From: Rhodovarius crocodyli
GTDB taxonomy: Bacteria; Pseudomonadota; Alphaproteobacteria; Acetobacterales; Acetobacteraceae
Direction of reading: 5' to 3'
Length of the DNA stretch: 64,000 bases
Assembly (NCBI RefSeq): GCF_004005855.1
Contig: NZ_SACL01000004.1
Coordinates: forward strand, 434,001 to 498,000
Shown here: piece by piece, positions 43,628 through 56,010 of the stretch
Position numbering within the stretch: the stretch's first letter is position 1
Layout: every line of letters begins with the position of its first letter
Program-made: the position numbers and the translations under genes
Notes under the pieces: model-generated
What the model was told of the DNA's origin: nothing
The model's database searches: none
The model's input: only the letters and a program-made list of their open reading frames with translations

Positions 43628-44191
43628 ATGGCCGGCGTGAACAAGGTCATCATCCTGGGGCGGCTCGGCCGCGACCCGGAGGTGCGCAACTTCCAGAATG
43701 GCGGCAAGGTCGTGAACCTGCGCGTGGCCACCAGCGAACGCTTCAAGGACCGCGAAGGCAACCAGCAGGAGCGCACCGAGTGGCACTCCGTGGCGATCTT
43801 CAACGAGCGCCTGGGCGATGTGGCCGAGCGCTTCCTGCGCAAGGGCAGCGAGGTCTATCTCGAAGGCCAGCTGGAAACCCGCAAGTGGCAGGATAAGGAA
43901 GGCCAGGAGCGCTACACGACCGAGATCGTGCTGCGCCAGTTCCGCGGCGAGCTGACGCTGGTCGGCGGGCGTGGCCAGGGCGGCGGCGGGTCCGACGACG
44001 ATGAAGGCGGTGGCTACAGCGGCGGCGGCGGCGGCGGTGGGTACGGCGGCGGCCGCTCCTCCGGCGGCGGCGGTGGCGGCGGCTATGGCGGCGGCCGCTC
44101 TTCCGGCGGCGGTGGCGGTGGTGGCGGCCAGTCGCGCGGCGGCTGGGAAGCCCCCAAGAAGTCCGACCTGGACGACGACATCCCGTTCTGA
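43628..44191 (+). CDS. ssb: Single-stranded DNA-binding protein (host)
   Basis: The OB fold covers residues 1-110 ([31 protein letters not shown]). A long glycine-rich linker with repeated [14 protein letters not shown] units (about 115-170) leads to the tip DLDDDIPF. At 187 residues it is a normal bacterial SSB. The upstream frame that extends through uvrA is antisense and not coding. Confidence 0.96.
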   Translation: MAGVNKVIILGRLGRDPEVRNFQNGGKVVNLRVATSERFKDREGNQQERTEWHSVAIFNERLGDVAERFLRKGSEVYLEGQLETRKWQDKEGQERYTTEIVLRQFRGELTLVGGRGQGGGGSDDDEGGGYSGGGGGGGYGGGRSSGGGGGGGYGGGRSSGGGGGGGGQSRGGWEAPKKSDLDDDIPF

Positions 44192-44196
44192 TTGCC

Positions 44197-45300
44197 ATGC
44201 GGCGCCATTGGCTCGCCCTGGTCCTGCTGTTGTCCGGCTGCGCCACGCGGCCGGACATGGCGGCATTGGCGCCCGTCAGCGCGGCGCCAGGCACGCCCAT
44301 CACGGTGCATGTCGCGACCTCCCGTGCGCGCCGGTCGGCCGATGCCAATGACTTCACGAACGGCCGCTCACCGCGGCTGAACCTCGCGGCCTACACGGTC
44401 TCCGTGCCGCCGGCGCATGAAGCAGGCCGCATCGAGTGGCCGTCGCGTGTGCCCGACCCCACCCGCAGCTTCGTCACCCTGGACAGCCGCGTGCTGGATC
44501 TGGCGGGGTTCGAGGCCGGGGTCTCCGCCCGGCGCTGCGCCGCGAATGCGGGCAACACCGCCATCTTCGTGCATGGCTACAACACGAACTTCCCCGAGGC
44601 GCTGTTCCGCCTGGTGCAGATGACCGCCGACACGGAGCCGGGCGGTGTGCCGATCCTGTTCTCCTGGCCCTCGGACGCGCTGCCGCTGGCCTATGTCGCG
44701 GACCGCGACGCGGCCATCTTCTCCCGCGATCACCTGGTGGAGCTGCTGTCCCGTGTGACGGCCATGTGCCCCGGGCGGCCGGTGATGCTGGTGGCCCACA
44801 GCATGGGCGGCTGGCTGACCATGGAGGCGCTGCGCCAGCTGCGCCTGATGGGCCGCAACGAGGTGATCGCCGCGCTGCGCGTCATCCTCGCCTCACCCGA
44901 CATCGACATGGACGTGTTCCGCAGCCAGACCCGCGTGATCGGCCCGCTGGACCCGCCGCTGACCGTCCTCGTCTCCCGCGATGACCGCGCGCTGTCGGCC
45001 TCCTCGCGCATCGCGGGCGCGCGCAACCGGCTGGGCAACCTCAGCGTGGATGATGAGGCCGTGCAGCAGGCCGCCCGCGAATCCGGCATGGCCATCGTGG
45101 ATATCAGCGCGGTTTCCGCCAGCAATTCCCTGAACCACGACCGCTATGTGGGCTTCGCGCGGGACTATGCGCGGATGATCGACAGCGGCGCCGCGGAACC
45201 AGGCGGCGTCAGGCGCGCCGGGGCCTTCGTGTTCAATGCCATCGGTAACACCGTCTCCAGCCCCTTCAGGCTTGTCGGCCGCGCGCTGTCACCTGAATGA
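44197..45300 (+). CDS. Alpha/beta hydrolase (DUF900), lipoprotein
   Basis: The signal [15 protein letters not shown] ends in an LSGC lipobox, so the protein is probably lipid-anchored. The hydrolase core has [10 protein letters not shown] (about 128), the nucleophile elbow AHSMGG (about 202) and a late aspartate/histidine region ([19 protein letters not shown]). DUF900 members are esterase-like with unknown substrates. It starts five bases after ssb. Confidence 0.82.
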   Translation: MRRHWLALVLLLSGCATRPDMAALAPVSAAPGTPITVHVATSRARRSADANDFTNGRSPRLNLAAYTVSVPPAHEAGRIEWPSRVPDPTRSFVTLDSRVLDLAGFEAGVSARRCAANAGNTAIFVHGYNTNFPEALFRLVQMTADTEPGGVPILFSWPSDALPLAYVADRDAAIFSRDHLVELLSRVTAMCPGRPVMLVAHSMGGWLTMEALRQLRLMGRNEVIAALRVILASPDIDMDVFRSQTRVIGPLDPPLTVLVSRDDRALSASSRIAGARNRLGNLSVDDEAVQQAARESGMAIVDISAVSASNSLNHDRYVGFARDYARMIDSGAAEPGGVRRAGAFVFNAIGNTVSSPFRLVGRALSPE

Positions 45301-45388
45301 CGGCGCCCGAATAGGGCCACAGTCGCGCTCCACCATGCTCCCTCATCCCGGCGATGCCGCAACAGCCGGGGAACGATAAGAGGGCGCC

Positions 45389-45805
45389 ATGAGGAAACTG
45401 ATGCTGACCTTGGGCTGGCTCTGCCTGGCCCTGCCCGCCTCGGCCCAGCCGGCCGGGCGCGACTATGACGCTTCCGGCCGCTATCAGGGCCGGGTGGAGA
45501 TGCAGGGCGACACCAGCCGCCGCTATGACGGTTCCGGCAGGATGATCGGCCGCACCGAGCGCAGCGGAGACACGACCCGCCAGTATGATTCGTCCGGCCG
45601 CCTGCAGGGGCGCATCGAGACCAATGGCGGCATGGCCCGGCAATATGACAGTTCCGGCCGCCTGACCGGGCGCACCGAAACCAGCGGCGATGTCTCCCGC
45701 CATTACGATTCCTCGGGGCGGATGACCGGCCGCACGGAACGCAGCGGCGACACGCTGCGGCATTACGACAGTTCCGGCCGGCTGACGGGCACCACTCGCC
45801 GCTGA
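45389..45805 (+). CDS. Exported YD-like repeat protein, 138 aa
   Basis: After a signal peptide (cleavage near ASAQP, residue 20) the protein consists of about six 18-residue repeats of the form R-x-YDSSGR-x2-GR-x-E-x2-GD. They resemble the YD repeats of Rhs proteins, but are shorter and much more regular. A periplasmic or surface beta-structure is likely. The function is unknown. The repeats are also visible in the DNA, with TATGA...TCCGGC recurring every 54 bases. Confidence 0.7.
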   Translation: MRKLMLTLGWLCLALPASAQPAGRDYDASGRYQGRVEMQGDTSRRYDGSGRMIGRTERSGDTTRQYDSSGRLQGRIETNGGMARQYDSSGRLTGRTETSGDVSRHYDSSGRMTGRTERSGDTLRHYDSSGRLTGTTRR

Positions 45806-45881
45806 CTGCTTCGTGAAGATTGCATTTCCGTTATGCGGCGTGGCACAAATCCGTGCCGCACCGCATCGAGGAAATTCTTTC

Positions 45882-46871
45882 TTGTTCAAGCCTTTCATGT
45901 CGCGCCGTGCTGCCCTGGCGGGCGCTGCGCTGCTTTCGACCCCTGCCCTGGCCCCTGCCTCCCTGGCACAGGGCGCCTGGCCCCAGCGCAGCATCCGGCT
46001 GGTGGTGCCCTTCGCACCGGGCGGGTCGGTCGATGTGCTGGCACGCATCCTGGCCCCTGCCCTGACCGAGAAGCTCGGCCAGACCGTCCAGGTGGAAAAC
46101 CGCAGCGGCGCCAATGGCGCGGTGGGCGGGCAGGCCGTCGCGCAATCGGCCACCGACGGGCACGCGCTACTGTTCTCGGCCAGCCTGCAGACGCTGGCGA
46201 AGCTGGTCATGCGCAGCCCGGGCTATGACCCGCTGACCGAGCTCGCGCCCATCGCCCGGGTGGGCGAGGGCCCGGTGGTGATGGCCATCAGCAAGGACCG
46301 ACCGCAGACGACCCTGGCCCAGGTGATCGAGGCCGCCCGCCAGAAGCCCGAGGACTGGTCCTTCGGCGTCGGCGCGCTGGGCGCCGCCGGCCATCTGGCG
46401 ACCATCGACGTGATCCGCACCATCGGCAAGGACATCACCGTGGTGCCCTATCGCGGCACGACCCCTGCCCTGGCGGACCTGATGGGCGGGCGCATCGGCG
46501 CGCATATCGACCCGGCCCCCGCCATGCTGCCCCAGGTGCGCGGCGGCAACCTGCGCGGCATCATGATCACCTCTGCCCAGCGCAGCCCGCTGGCGCCGGA
46601 CCTGCAGACCACGGCCGAGGCGGGCTTCCCCAACCTGGACGTGCGTTCCTGGTGGGGCTTCTGGGGTCCGGCCGCCATGCCGGCCGAGGTGAAGGCCAAG
46701 GTGGCGCAGGCGGTCTCGGCGGCGCTCGCCGAACCCGCCATCGTGGAGCGCTTCGTGGCCAGCGGTGCCATCGCGGGCTTCATGGGCAGCGCGGATTTCG
46801 CGGCCTTCATCCGCCAGGACTATGCCAAGGCAGAAGAATTGTTCCGCATCGGGCGCGTGCAACCCGAATAA
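45882..46871 (+). CDS. Bug-family tripartite tricarboxylate transporter substrate-binding protein
   Basis: A Tat-like signal (SRRAALAGAALLSTPALAPASLAQG) precedes a typical Bug protein: WPQRSIRLVVPFAPGGSVDVLAR, GQTVQVENRSGANGAVG, GVGALGAAGHLA and VPYRGTTPALADLMGGRI. These periplasmic proteins bind carboxylates for TctAB transporters. GAGGAA lies eight bases before a TTG at 45,882, which I prefer; ATG 45,897 is the alternative. No membrane component is adjacent, as is common for the family. Confidence 0.85.
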   Translation: MFKPFMSRRAALAGAALLSTPALAPASLAQGAWPQRSIRLVVPFAPGGSVDVLARILAPALTEKLGQTVQVENRSGANGAVGGQAVAQSATDGHALLFSASLQTLAKLVMRSPGYDPLTELAPIARVGEGPVVMAISKDRPQTTLAQVIEAARQKPEDWSFGVGALGAAGHLATIDVIRTIGKDITVVPYRGTTPALADLMGGRIGAHIDPAPAMLPQVRGGNLRGIMITSAQRSPLAPDLQTTAEAGFPNLDVRSWWGFWGPAAMPAEVKAKVAQAVSAALAEPAIVERFVASGAIAGFMGSADFAAFIRQDYAKAEELFRIGRVQPE

Positions 46872-46932
46872 CCCTCTTGCGGGTTGCGAATTCGGGGGCA
46901 CCTTTGCGGCAACGCACATAAGGTGACCCCCG

Positions 46933-47766
46933 ATGCCCAAGGACAATCCCTCCCCGGCCGCCGCCCTGCTGGCGGAGCGCTACCAGGGCCAAGGCCCTTC
47001 GGTGCCGCCGCAGGTGAACGATGTGGTGGAGCATCTGCTCAGCCACCGTTCGGTCCGCGCCTATCTGCCCGATGCCCTGCCCGAGGGCGCGCTGGAGACG
47101 GCGATCGTGGCGGCGCAGTCCGCCGCCTCCTCCTCCAACCTGCAGGTCTGGAGCGTGGTCGCGGTCGAGGACAAGGAGCGCAAGGCGCGGCTGGCGGCGG
47201 TGACCGGCAACCAGAAGCACATCCTGGATGCCCCCCTGCTGCTGGTGTGGCTGGCCGATCTGTCGCGCCTGGCGCGCGTGGCCGAGGCGCGCGGCATCGA
47301 GACGCAGGGTCTCGACTATACCGAGATGCTGCTGGTGGGCGTGGTGGATGCGGCACTCGCCGCGCAGAACGCGGTGGTGGCGCTGGAATCGCTCGGGCTC
47401 GGCACCGTCTATATCGGCGCGCTGCGCAACGACATCACGACCGTCGCCAAGGAGCTGGGCCTGCCGCCGCATGTGATGCCCGTGTTCGGCCTGGTGGTCG
47501 GCAAGCCCGACCCGGCACGCCCGGCCGCCATCAAGCCCCGCCTGCCCGTGCGCACCATCCTGTCGCGTGAGCAGTATTCGAGCGACGCCGAGGCCGAGGC
47601 GGTCGAGACCTATGACGCGCTGTTCAAGGAGTTCCAGCGCGGCCAGTCCCTGCCGGAGGAAGGCTGGGTGGCACGCTCCGCCGAGCGCGTGGCAACCCCC
47701 AAGGCCCTGACCGGCCGGCATGTGATGAAGGAGGCCATCATCGGACTGGGCTTCAAGCTGAAGTAA
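46933..47766 (+). CDS. Nitroreductase-family NADPH-dependent oxidoreductase
   Basis: The protein (277 aa) has the FMN-binding start HRSVRAYLPDALPEGALE (about 38-55), AAQSAASSSNLQVWSV, and LLLVGVVDAALAAQNAVVALESLGLGTVYIGALRN, as in NfsA/FRP-type enzymes. They reduce quinones, nitro compounds or FMN using NADPH. The C-terminal part (YDALFKEFQRGQSLPEEGW) matches the family. Confidence 0.85.
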   Translation: MPKDNPSPAAALLAERYQGQGPSVPPQVNDVVEHLLSHRSVRAYLPDALPEGALETAIVAAQSAASSSNLQVWSVVAVEDKERKARLAAVTGNQKHILDAPLLLVWLADLSRLARVAEARGIETQGLDYTEMLLVGVVDAALAAQNAVVALESLGLGTVYIGALRNDITTVAKELGLPPHVMPVFGLVVGKPDPARPAAIKPRLPVRTILSREQYSSDAEAEAVETYDALFKEFQRGQSLPEEGWVARSAERVATPKALTGRHVMKEAIIGLGFKLK

Positions 47767-47778
47767 GCGGCGCGGGTG

Positions 47779-47973
47779 TCAGGCGGCCTTCGCCTGCCAC
47801 CCGTCCTTCTCCAGCGCGGCCAGCAGCGGCGCCACGTCGTCCATGGCCACCGTCACTTCCTTCTTCTCCAGGTCCAGTGCGACGAGCTTGCCCGGGGCAG
47901 CCTCCTTCAGCGTCGCGGTCACCCCCTTGGCGCAGCCGCCGCAGGTCATGTTCTCCACCTTGATGCGCACCAT
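47779..47973 (-). CDS. copZ: Copper chaperone (heavy-metal-associated domain), CopZ-like
   Basis: The 64-residue protein is one ferredoxin-like HMA domain with the metal site MTCGGCAKGV (C-x2-C at 10-13). It carries Cu(I) to the ATPase. MVRIKVENM is the natural start; the longer upstream frame is not HMA-like. It is divergent from copA. Confidence 0.88.
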   Translation of the reverse strand: MVRIKVENMTCGGCAKGVTATLKEAAPGKLVALDLEKKEVTVAMDDVAPLLAALEKDGWQAKAA

Positions 47974-48117
47974 GGCGTCGGATCCTCGTCTTTCCAGGGG
48001 AGCCTCCCGCATCGCTGGCCCGCATGCCTTGATGTGGCGCAAGGCGGGATGCTCCCTTGCAACCATAGTTAAGACGCCACTTATCGACATCCAAGGCCAG
48101 ACCGGGACTGCAACATC

Positions 48118-50520
<2,403 letters not shown>

Positions 50521-50521
50521 C

Positions 50522-51064
50522 TCAGGGGATCGCGGCCATCACCCGGTCCAGGCAGCCGTCGGTCAGCCCCCGCACGCCCAGGTTGCCGTAGGGGAATTCA
50601 CTGATCGGCGCCCTGGCGGCAGGCAGCATCTGCCAGCCGGCGCGCGGCACGGCCTCCATCTCCATGCCCTGCCTCTCATCGGTCATGACCAGGCACAGGC
50701 CCTTCAGCGGTGGGCGGCCGCCTGCGGCCCTGCGGCGGTTCTCCGTGGCGAAGCGCAGATATTGTTGCATGCATTCGCGGCTCGTCAGCCAGGCGGGGCT
50801 GCCTGCGAGGATCATGATCCGCGCCTGGGCCATCGCCGCCTCGTGATAGCCGCGCTCATTGTCCGCCGCATCCAGTTCGCAGCAGGCGGCATAATCCACC
50901 CGCACCGCGTCCGCCGCCAGCCAGCCGCGCCGGCCCATGATCCTGCCGCGCAGCCACTGCGCGAACAGCATGCCCTGTTCCGCCGTGGGAAAGGTCAGCA
51001 GAACCTCGATCTTCTGGGTGGTTTCGGGCCGGTTCTCCGGCCTTTTCTTCCACATGTAGAACAT
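50522..51064 (-). CDS. Hypothetical protein, 180 aa
   Basis: From MFYMWKKRPENR the protein contains FPTAEQGMLFAQWLRGRIMGRRGW and a tryptophan-rich C-terminal half. No signal peptide, membrane span or known motif is visible. A second ATG nine bases later is possible. It is convergent with copA. Confidence 0.6.
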   Translation of the reverse strand: MFYMWKKRPENRPETTQKIEVLLTFPTAEQGMLFAQWLRGRIMGRRGWLAADAVRVDYAACCELDAADNERGYHEAAMAQARIMILAGSPAWLTSRECMQQYLRFATENRRRAAGGRPPLKGLCLVMTDERQGMEMEAVPRAGWQMLPAARAPISEFPYGNLGVRGLTDGCLDRVMAAIP

Positions 51065-51269
51065 GTTCCGGAGCCTCCACTCCTTGGCTGAGGCCAAGAA
51101 GGCCAGAGGTGCGTCACTGAAACCATACTTCTTAAGTCAGGAATTTTCTGCATGTTTCGTGGTCATCCTGCGCCACGGCATGCCGTCGCGGCCCGGCCGG
51201 CGCCCTTGCGGCACCTGTCCGACAATGCTGCACTGCGTCCATGCCATGTGACCGATTGCGCAGCGCCTG

Positions 51270-52328
51270 ATGCCGAAGCTCTCCCATTTCTACCGCCTGC
51301 TGTTCGGCACGGCGCTCGGCGCAGTCGGCGGCAGCGTCTTCGCCTATCTTCACCTGCCCCTGCCCTGGCTCATCGGCTCCCTGGTGTTCGTGGCCGCCGC
51401 CCGGGTGGCAGGGCTGCCCGCCGGGGCCTCGCGCCGGGCCCGCCAGGGCGCCTTCGGCGTGGTGGGCATCGCGCTCGGGCTGTATTTCACGCCGGCCACC
51501 GCCGCATTGCTGGCGCGCGAGGCACCGCTGCTGATCGGCGCCGCCTTCGCGACCCTGCTGGTGGGCGCTGCCCTGGCGCCGGTGCTGGCCAAGGTCGCGA
51601 AGCTGGACATCGCCACGGCCTGGTTCGCCTCCCTGCCCGGCGGCGCCGCCGACATGGCCATGCTGGCCGAGGCCCATGGCGGAGAGCCCGCCCCGGTCGC
51701 GGTCGCGCAGATCCTGCGGGTATGTTTCGTGGTCATCATCACGCCCAACCTGATGGTCCTCAGCGGGCTGCACGGCGACCACCAGACCTTGTCCACCGTC
51801 ATCCCCTTCGATCCGCTGGCCTTCGGGCTGGTCTATCTGGCCAGCCTGATCGCGGCCGTGCTGCTGGTGCGCATGGGCGTGCGCGCGGGCTGGCTGCTGG
51901 CGCCGCTCGCGGTCAGCGCGACACTGACCGCGTGCGGCGTGCAGACCTCGGGCGTGCCGGGCTGGCTCTCCGCCACGGCGCAGATCTTCCTGGGCTCCAA
52001 CCTCGGCGCCGGCATCGACCGCAATGCCCTGTCGCGCCTGCGCCGCTTCGTGCCCTTCGCGGTGCTGGAGATCGTGGCGCTGATGGTGCTGTGCGCCCTG
52101 GTGGGCGTGGGGCTGGCCTGGCTGACGGGCAAGCCGCTGGGGGACATGCTGCTCGGCACCTCGCCGGGCGGCGTGACCGAGATGAGCCTGACCGGCAAGG
52201 GGCTGGGCCTGGATGTCGCGATCATCGTGACGCTGCACATCACCCGCATCTTCCTGGTCACGATGCTGACGCCGCCGATCTTCCGGCTGCTGCATGCCCA
52301 CCGGCCGCACCCGGCCCCCGGAGAATAG
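51270..52328 (+). CDS. AbrB-family (AbrB-dup) membrane transporter
   Basis: The protein has about ten membrane segments arranged as an internal duplication, with the repeated signature ASLPGGAADMAMLAEAHGG (about 113) and GTSPGGVTEMSLTGKGLG (about 294). The family was once labelled putative ammonia monooxygenase and is now treated as a transporter. The two amidase genes that follow six bases later suggest uptake of an amide or export of a product. Confidence 0.82.
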   Translation: MPKLSHFYRLLFGTALGAVGGSVFAYLHLPLPWLIGSLVFVAAARVAGLPAGASRRARQGAFGVVGIALGLYFTPATAALLAREAPLLIGAAFATLLVGAALAPVLAKVAKLDIATAWFASLPGGAADMAMLAEAHGGEPAPVAVAQILRVCFVVIITPNLMVLSGLHGDHQTLSTVIPFDPLAFGLVYLASLIAAVLLVRMGVRAGWLLAPLAVSATLTACGVQTSGVPGWLSATAQIFLGSNLGAGIDRNALSRLRRFVPFAVLEIVALMVLCALVGVGLAWLTGKPLGDMLLGTSPGGVTEMSLTGKGLGLDVAIIVTLHITRIFLVTMLTPPIFRLLHAHRPHPAPGE

Positions 52329-52333
52329 TCCCG

Positions 52334-53872
52334 ATGGAACCCTGCTTCCTGTCCGTCACCGAGGCCTCGGAACGGATCGCGGCCCGCAGCCTCACGGCCA
52401 CCGCCTATCTTGAATCGGTGCTGGGTCGGATCGCGGCGGTGGACGGGCGCGTGCGCGCCTACATCACCCCGATGTTCGAGGAAGCCCGCCTGGCCGCGGC
52501 GCAAGCCGATGCCGAGATCGCGGCCGGGCGCAGGCGGGGACCGCTGCACGGCATCCCCTTCGCCGTGAAGGACAATTACCACGTGGCGGGGGTGCGCACC
52601 TCCGGCGGGTCGCGGCTGATGCTGGACCATGTGGCGGACCAGACATCGACGATCGTGGCGCGGCTGCAGGCGGCGGGCGCCATCCTGCTGGGCAAGCTGA
52701 ACACCTGGGAATACGGCACCGGCAATGGCGGCGTGTATTTCGACCTGCCCTTCGATGTGGCGCGCAACCCGTGGGACCTGGACCGTTTCACCGGGGGCTC
52801 CTCCACCGGCAGCGGGGCGGCCGTGGCGGCGGGCCTCGCGCCCTTCGCGCTGGGTTCCGACACGGGCGGCTCCATCCGCCTGCCGGCGGCGGCCTGCGGG
52901 CTGATGGGGCTCAAGCCCACCTATGGCCGCACCAGCCGGGCGGGCTGCCTGCCCAATTGCTGGTCGCTGGATGTGACGGGTGCGCTGTGCTGGACGGTGG
53001 CCGACAGCGCGCTGGTGCTGAACACCATCGCGGGCTTCGACGCGTCGGACCCCGCCAGCGCCGATCGCCCCGTGCCCGATTACCGCGCCGGGCTGCGGGA
53101 CGGCGTGCGGCACATGGTCATCGGGCTGGTGACGGGGATGGAGGAGGAGCCGATCTCCCCCGACATCCTGGCCGGGCTGGAGGCCGCCCGGGCCGCGCTG
53201 GAGGCCGCCGGCGCCCGCATCATCGACATCGCCCTGCCGGAGCCGCTCGCGCGGTATCGCCAGCCCGCCGGGCTGATCAACCAGTCCGAATCCCATTCCA
53301 TCCATGAGGCCGACTACCGCGACCGGCCGGAGCTGATGGGCCAGGCGCTGTGGGAGAAGATGACCAGCGGCAGCCTGGTGCGGGCGGCCGACTACATCGC
53401 CGCCCAGCGCATGCGCCGCCACCTGGCCGAGGGCACGGAGCGCCTGTTCTCCACCTGTGACCTGCTGCTGATGCCGGGCGCCTTCCGCGTGGCGCCGCGC
53501 TTCGACGACGCGGCGGGCACCATGGCCTTCACCCGCGAAAGCGCCATGAACATCGCCAGCATGACCGGTCACCCGGCCATGAGCGTGGTCTCGGGCTTCG
53601 ACGCCGCCGGCATGCCGCTGAACATCCAGCTGATGGGCCCGTATTTCGAGGAGGCGCGCGTGCTGCGCGCGGCACTGGTGCTGGAGGCCGCGCTGGCCGA
53701 CCGGGACCGCAGGCCGGCCCTGATGGGCGGCGAAGGCCCCGCCGGCACGCCCGTGCCCGCCGACCGCGAGGCCCGGCGCACCGCCATTGCCGCCGCCGTG
53801 CGCGCGGCGGGCGAGGCCCTGCCCCGCCTGCCCGCCAAGGACGACGAACCCGCCAACTGCTTCAGGCCATAA
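52334..53872 (+). CDS. Amidase-signature enzyme, 512 aa
   Basis: The Ser-cisSer-Lys triad is in place: K79 (AVKDN), the GGSSTGSG loop (154-161) and S180 (SDTGGSIRLP). It hydrolyses an amide to acid plus ammonia. MEPCFLSV is fixed by the short gap after the transporter gene; the upstream frame is antisense-like. The C-terminal 60 residues beyond the amidase core are alanine/arginine-rich. Confidence 0.88.
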   Translation: MEPCFLSVTEASERIAARSLTATAYLESVLGRIAAVDGRVRAYITPMFEEARLAAAQADAEIAAGRRRGPLHGIPFAVKDNYHVAGVRTSGGSRLMLDHVADQTSTIVARLQAAGAILLGKLNTWEYGTGNGGVYFDLPFDVARNPWDLDRFTGGSSTGSGAAVAAGLAPFALGSDTGGSIRLPAAACGLMGLKPTYGRTSRAGCLPNCWSLDVTGALCWTVADSALVLNTIAGFDASDPASADRPVPDYRAGLRDGVRHMVIGLVTGMEEEPISPDILAGLEAARAALEAAGARIIDIALPEPLARYRQPAGLINQSESHSIHEADYRDRPELMGQALWEKMTSGSLVRAADYIAAQRMRRHLAEGTERLFSTCDLLLMPGAFRVAPRFDDAAGTMAFTRESAMNIASMTGHPAMSVVSGFDAAGMPLNIQLMGPYFEEARVLRAALVLEAALADRDRRPALMGGEGPAGTPVPADREARRTAIAAAVRAAGEALPRLPAKDDEPANCFRP

Positions 53873-53883
53873 AGGAAACGCCC

Positions 53884-55167
53884 ATGGAACCCTGGCAACT
53901 CTCCGCCGCCGAGGCCGCCGGCCGGATCAAGGCCGGAACCCTCACCGCCGAGGCGTTGACCCGCTCCTGCCTGGAACGCATCGCGGAGCGCGAGCCGGTG
54001 GTGAAGGCGTTCACCTACCTGGACCCGCTGCTGGCGCTGAACAGCGCGCGGCGCGTCGACAAGGGCTATGAGCCCGGGATCCTGCATGGCCTGCCCTTCG
54101 CGGTGAAGGACATGATCGACACCGCCGACATGCCGACCAGCCACAACTCCCCGCTGTATGAGGGGCTGCGCCAGGGCCGGGATGCCGCCTGCGTGGGCGT
54201 GGCCCGCGCCGAGGGCGCGGTGATCATCGGCAAGACTGACACGGTGGAATTTGCGGCGGCCGGGCGCCGTGCCCTGACGCGCAACCCGCATGACCCGACG
54301 CGCACGCCGGGCGGCTCCTCATCCGGCTCGGCGGCGGCGGTGGCCGACGGCATGGTGCCCCTGGCCTTCGGCACCCAGACCGGCGGCAGCACCATCCGCC
54401 CCGCCAGCTTCTGCGGCGTGCACGGCATGAAGCCCACCCATGGCGTGGTGAACACCGAGGGCGCCAAGCGCTACTCCCACACGCTGGACACCATCGGCTG
54501 GTATGGCCGCACCCCGGCCGACCTGCGGCTGGTGGCCCAGGCCTTCCGCTTCTACGGCATCGACAACCCGCGTGCGCTGACGCCCACGGGCCTGCGCATC
54601 GCGCTGTGCCCCGGCCCCAACTGGGCGCTGGCCGCCCCCGAGGCGCGGGAGGCCCTGGCCACCGCCGGCAAGCGCCTGGAAGCGGCGGGTGCCATCGTCG
54701 AGGATTTCACCCTGCCCCCCCCCTTCGGCGAGGTGACGGAGGCCCAGCTCGCCGTGCTGTATGGCGAGGGCCGTGGCGCCTTCCTGGCCGAGGCGCTGAC
54801 CGACCCGGGCCGCCTGCATGACGACTTCCATGACCGGGTGAACAATTTCCAGGGCGTGTCGCCCCAGCGGATGCTCTGGGCCTATGACCTGGCCGCCGAG
54901 TGCCGGAAGCTGTTCGACGGCTTCTTCCCGCGCTTCGACGCGGTGCTGACGCCTGCCGCCGCCGGCGAGGCGCCGGTGGGCCGCCAGGACACCGGCAACC
55001 CGGTGTTCAACTCGATGTGGACGCTGCTGCACGTGCCCTGCATCGGCATTCCCTGCATCAAGGGGCCGAACGGCATGCCGGTGGGCGTGCAGATCGTGGG
55101 CCCGCGCTTCGGTGATGCCGAACTGCTGGACGTGGCGGAGGCTGTCTCGCCCGTCATCATGGGCTGA
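53884..55167 (+). CDS. Second amidase-signature enzyme, 427 aa
   Basis: The triad is K75 (AVKDM), the GGSSSGSA loop (143-150) and S169 (TQTGGSTIRP). It shares the MEP-L-S start with its neighbour but is shorter and differs in the substrate pocket (RPASFCGVHGMKPTHG), so the two are old paralogs. It lies 11 bases downstream in the same operon. Confidence 0.88.
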   Translation: MEPWQLSAAEAAGRIKAGTLTAEALTRSCLERIAEREPVVKAFTYLDPLLALNSARRVDKGYEPGILHGLPFAVKDMIDTADMPTSHNSPLYEGLRQGRDAACVGVARAEGAVIIGKTDTVEFAAAGRRALTRNPHDPTRTPGGSSSGSAAAVADGMVPLAFGTQTGGSTIRPASFCGVHGMKPTHGVVNTEGAKRYSHTLDTIGWYGRTPADLRLVAQAFRFYGIDNPRALTPTGLRIALCPGPNWALAAPEAREALATAGKRLEAAGAIVEDFTLPPPFGEVTEAQLAVLYGEGRGAFLAEALTDPGRLHDDFHDRVNNFQGVSPQRMLWAYDLAAECRKLFDGFFPRFDAVLTPAAAGEAPVGRQDTGNPVFNSMWTLLHVPCIGIPCIKGPNGMPVGVQIVGPRFGDAELLDVAEAVSPVIMG

Positions 55168-55743
55168 TCAGCGTACCGAAGCCCAGCCATTGGCGCCCAG
55201 CCAGGTCGTCAATGTCTTGGGCAATGCGTGGGCGCCGTCCAGCCTGATGAAGAAGGGCGCCTCGCCCAGCGGGAAAGCCAGCTGGTAGCAGACGATTACG
55301 GCCTCGGAGCAGGTGACGGTCTTGATGACCTCATGCCCCGGGTTGCGGAAATTGGCGGGCGTCGCCTTGTTCGCCTCGTAGCGGGCCCGGTACTTCATCC
55401 AGCGCGCATAGGCATCGGGCCCGAAGGCGGAGGAACCGATGGCCAGACGGATGGCGCGGTAGATGCCGTAGGTGGCGCCGGCCGCGACGGCATCGGCCAC
55501 ACGCTGCAGTTCCGCCTTGCGGGCATCGGCATTGCCGATCCGGTCCCAGGGCGGGCAGAACATCAGCACGCCGCGGCTGGAGGAGATGTAGGTGATGTTC
55601 CCCCCATCCATCTGCATGTCCGCTTCCTTGTGGAAGTTCTTGCTGTTCTGGGCATGGATGACGGTTCGCTCGTCATAGGCCATGCCGATATGGCCGGCCG
55701 GACCGCCGGGCATGAAGATGATGTCGCCTGTCTGCATCGCCAT
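55168..55743 (-). CDS. YiiX/NlpC-P60-like permuted papain-fold protein
   Basis: MQTGDIIFMPGGPAGHIGMAYDE supplies the histidine strand and VTCSEAVIVCYQ (about 142) the cysteine of a permuted papain-fold hydrolase, as in YiiX/DUF830. There is no signal peptide. Such proteins cleave amide or acyl bonds in lipids or peptidoglycan-like substrates. Its stop directly abuts the convergent amidase stop. Confidence 0.65.
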   Translation of the reverse strand: MAMQTGDIIFMPGGPAGHIGMAYDERTVIHAQNSKNFHKEADMQMDGGNITYISSSRGVLMFCPPWDRIGNADARKAELQRVADAVAAGATYGIYRAIRLAIGSSAFGPDAYARWMKYRARYEANKATPANFRNPGHEVIKTVTCSEAVIVCYQLAFPLGEAPFFIRLDGAHALPKTLTTWLGANGWASVR

Positions 55744-56010
55744 GAACGTCGCCCCCGGATGTTTTTCTGTACGCCAAAGCAGAATTGAGACGAAGGCTTA
55801 GGCGTATTTCGTGCCTTGTGTAAGGGCGGCGTGTCGATCGCAGCGATGGGTGTTGCCGATGGCGGCAGGACAAGGTGGGCGCCCCTCATGTCCCCTCCTA
55901 AGATTTTTCATGCTGCGATGCATCCAAAAGCCCGCTCGCGCGTAATCGTCTGTGCTGGGGAAGAAGAACGGCCGGGATCGACGTGTCCGCCGCATCAGGA
56001 ATTGGATTTC

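Noticed and set aside
43980-44140. Microsatellite or recombination hot spot in host ssb
   Set aside because: The repetition simply encodes the Gly-rich SSB linker.
47974-48117. CueR-type operator between copZ and copA
   Set aside because: I could not find a convincing MerR-type inverted repeat with a 19-base promoter spacer in this gap.
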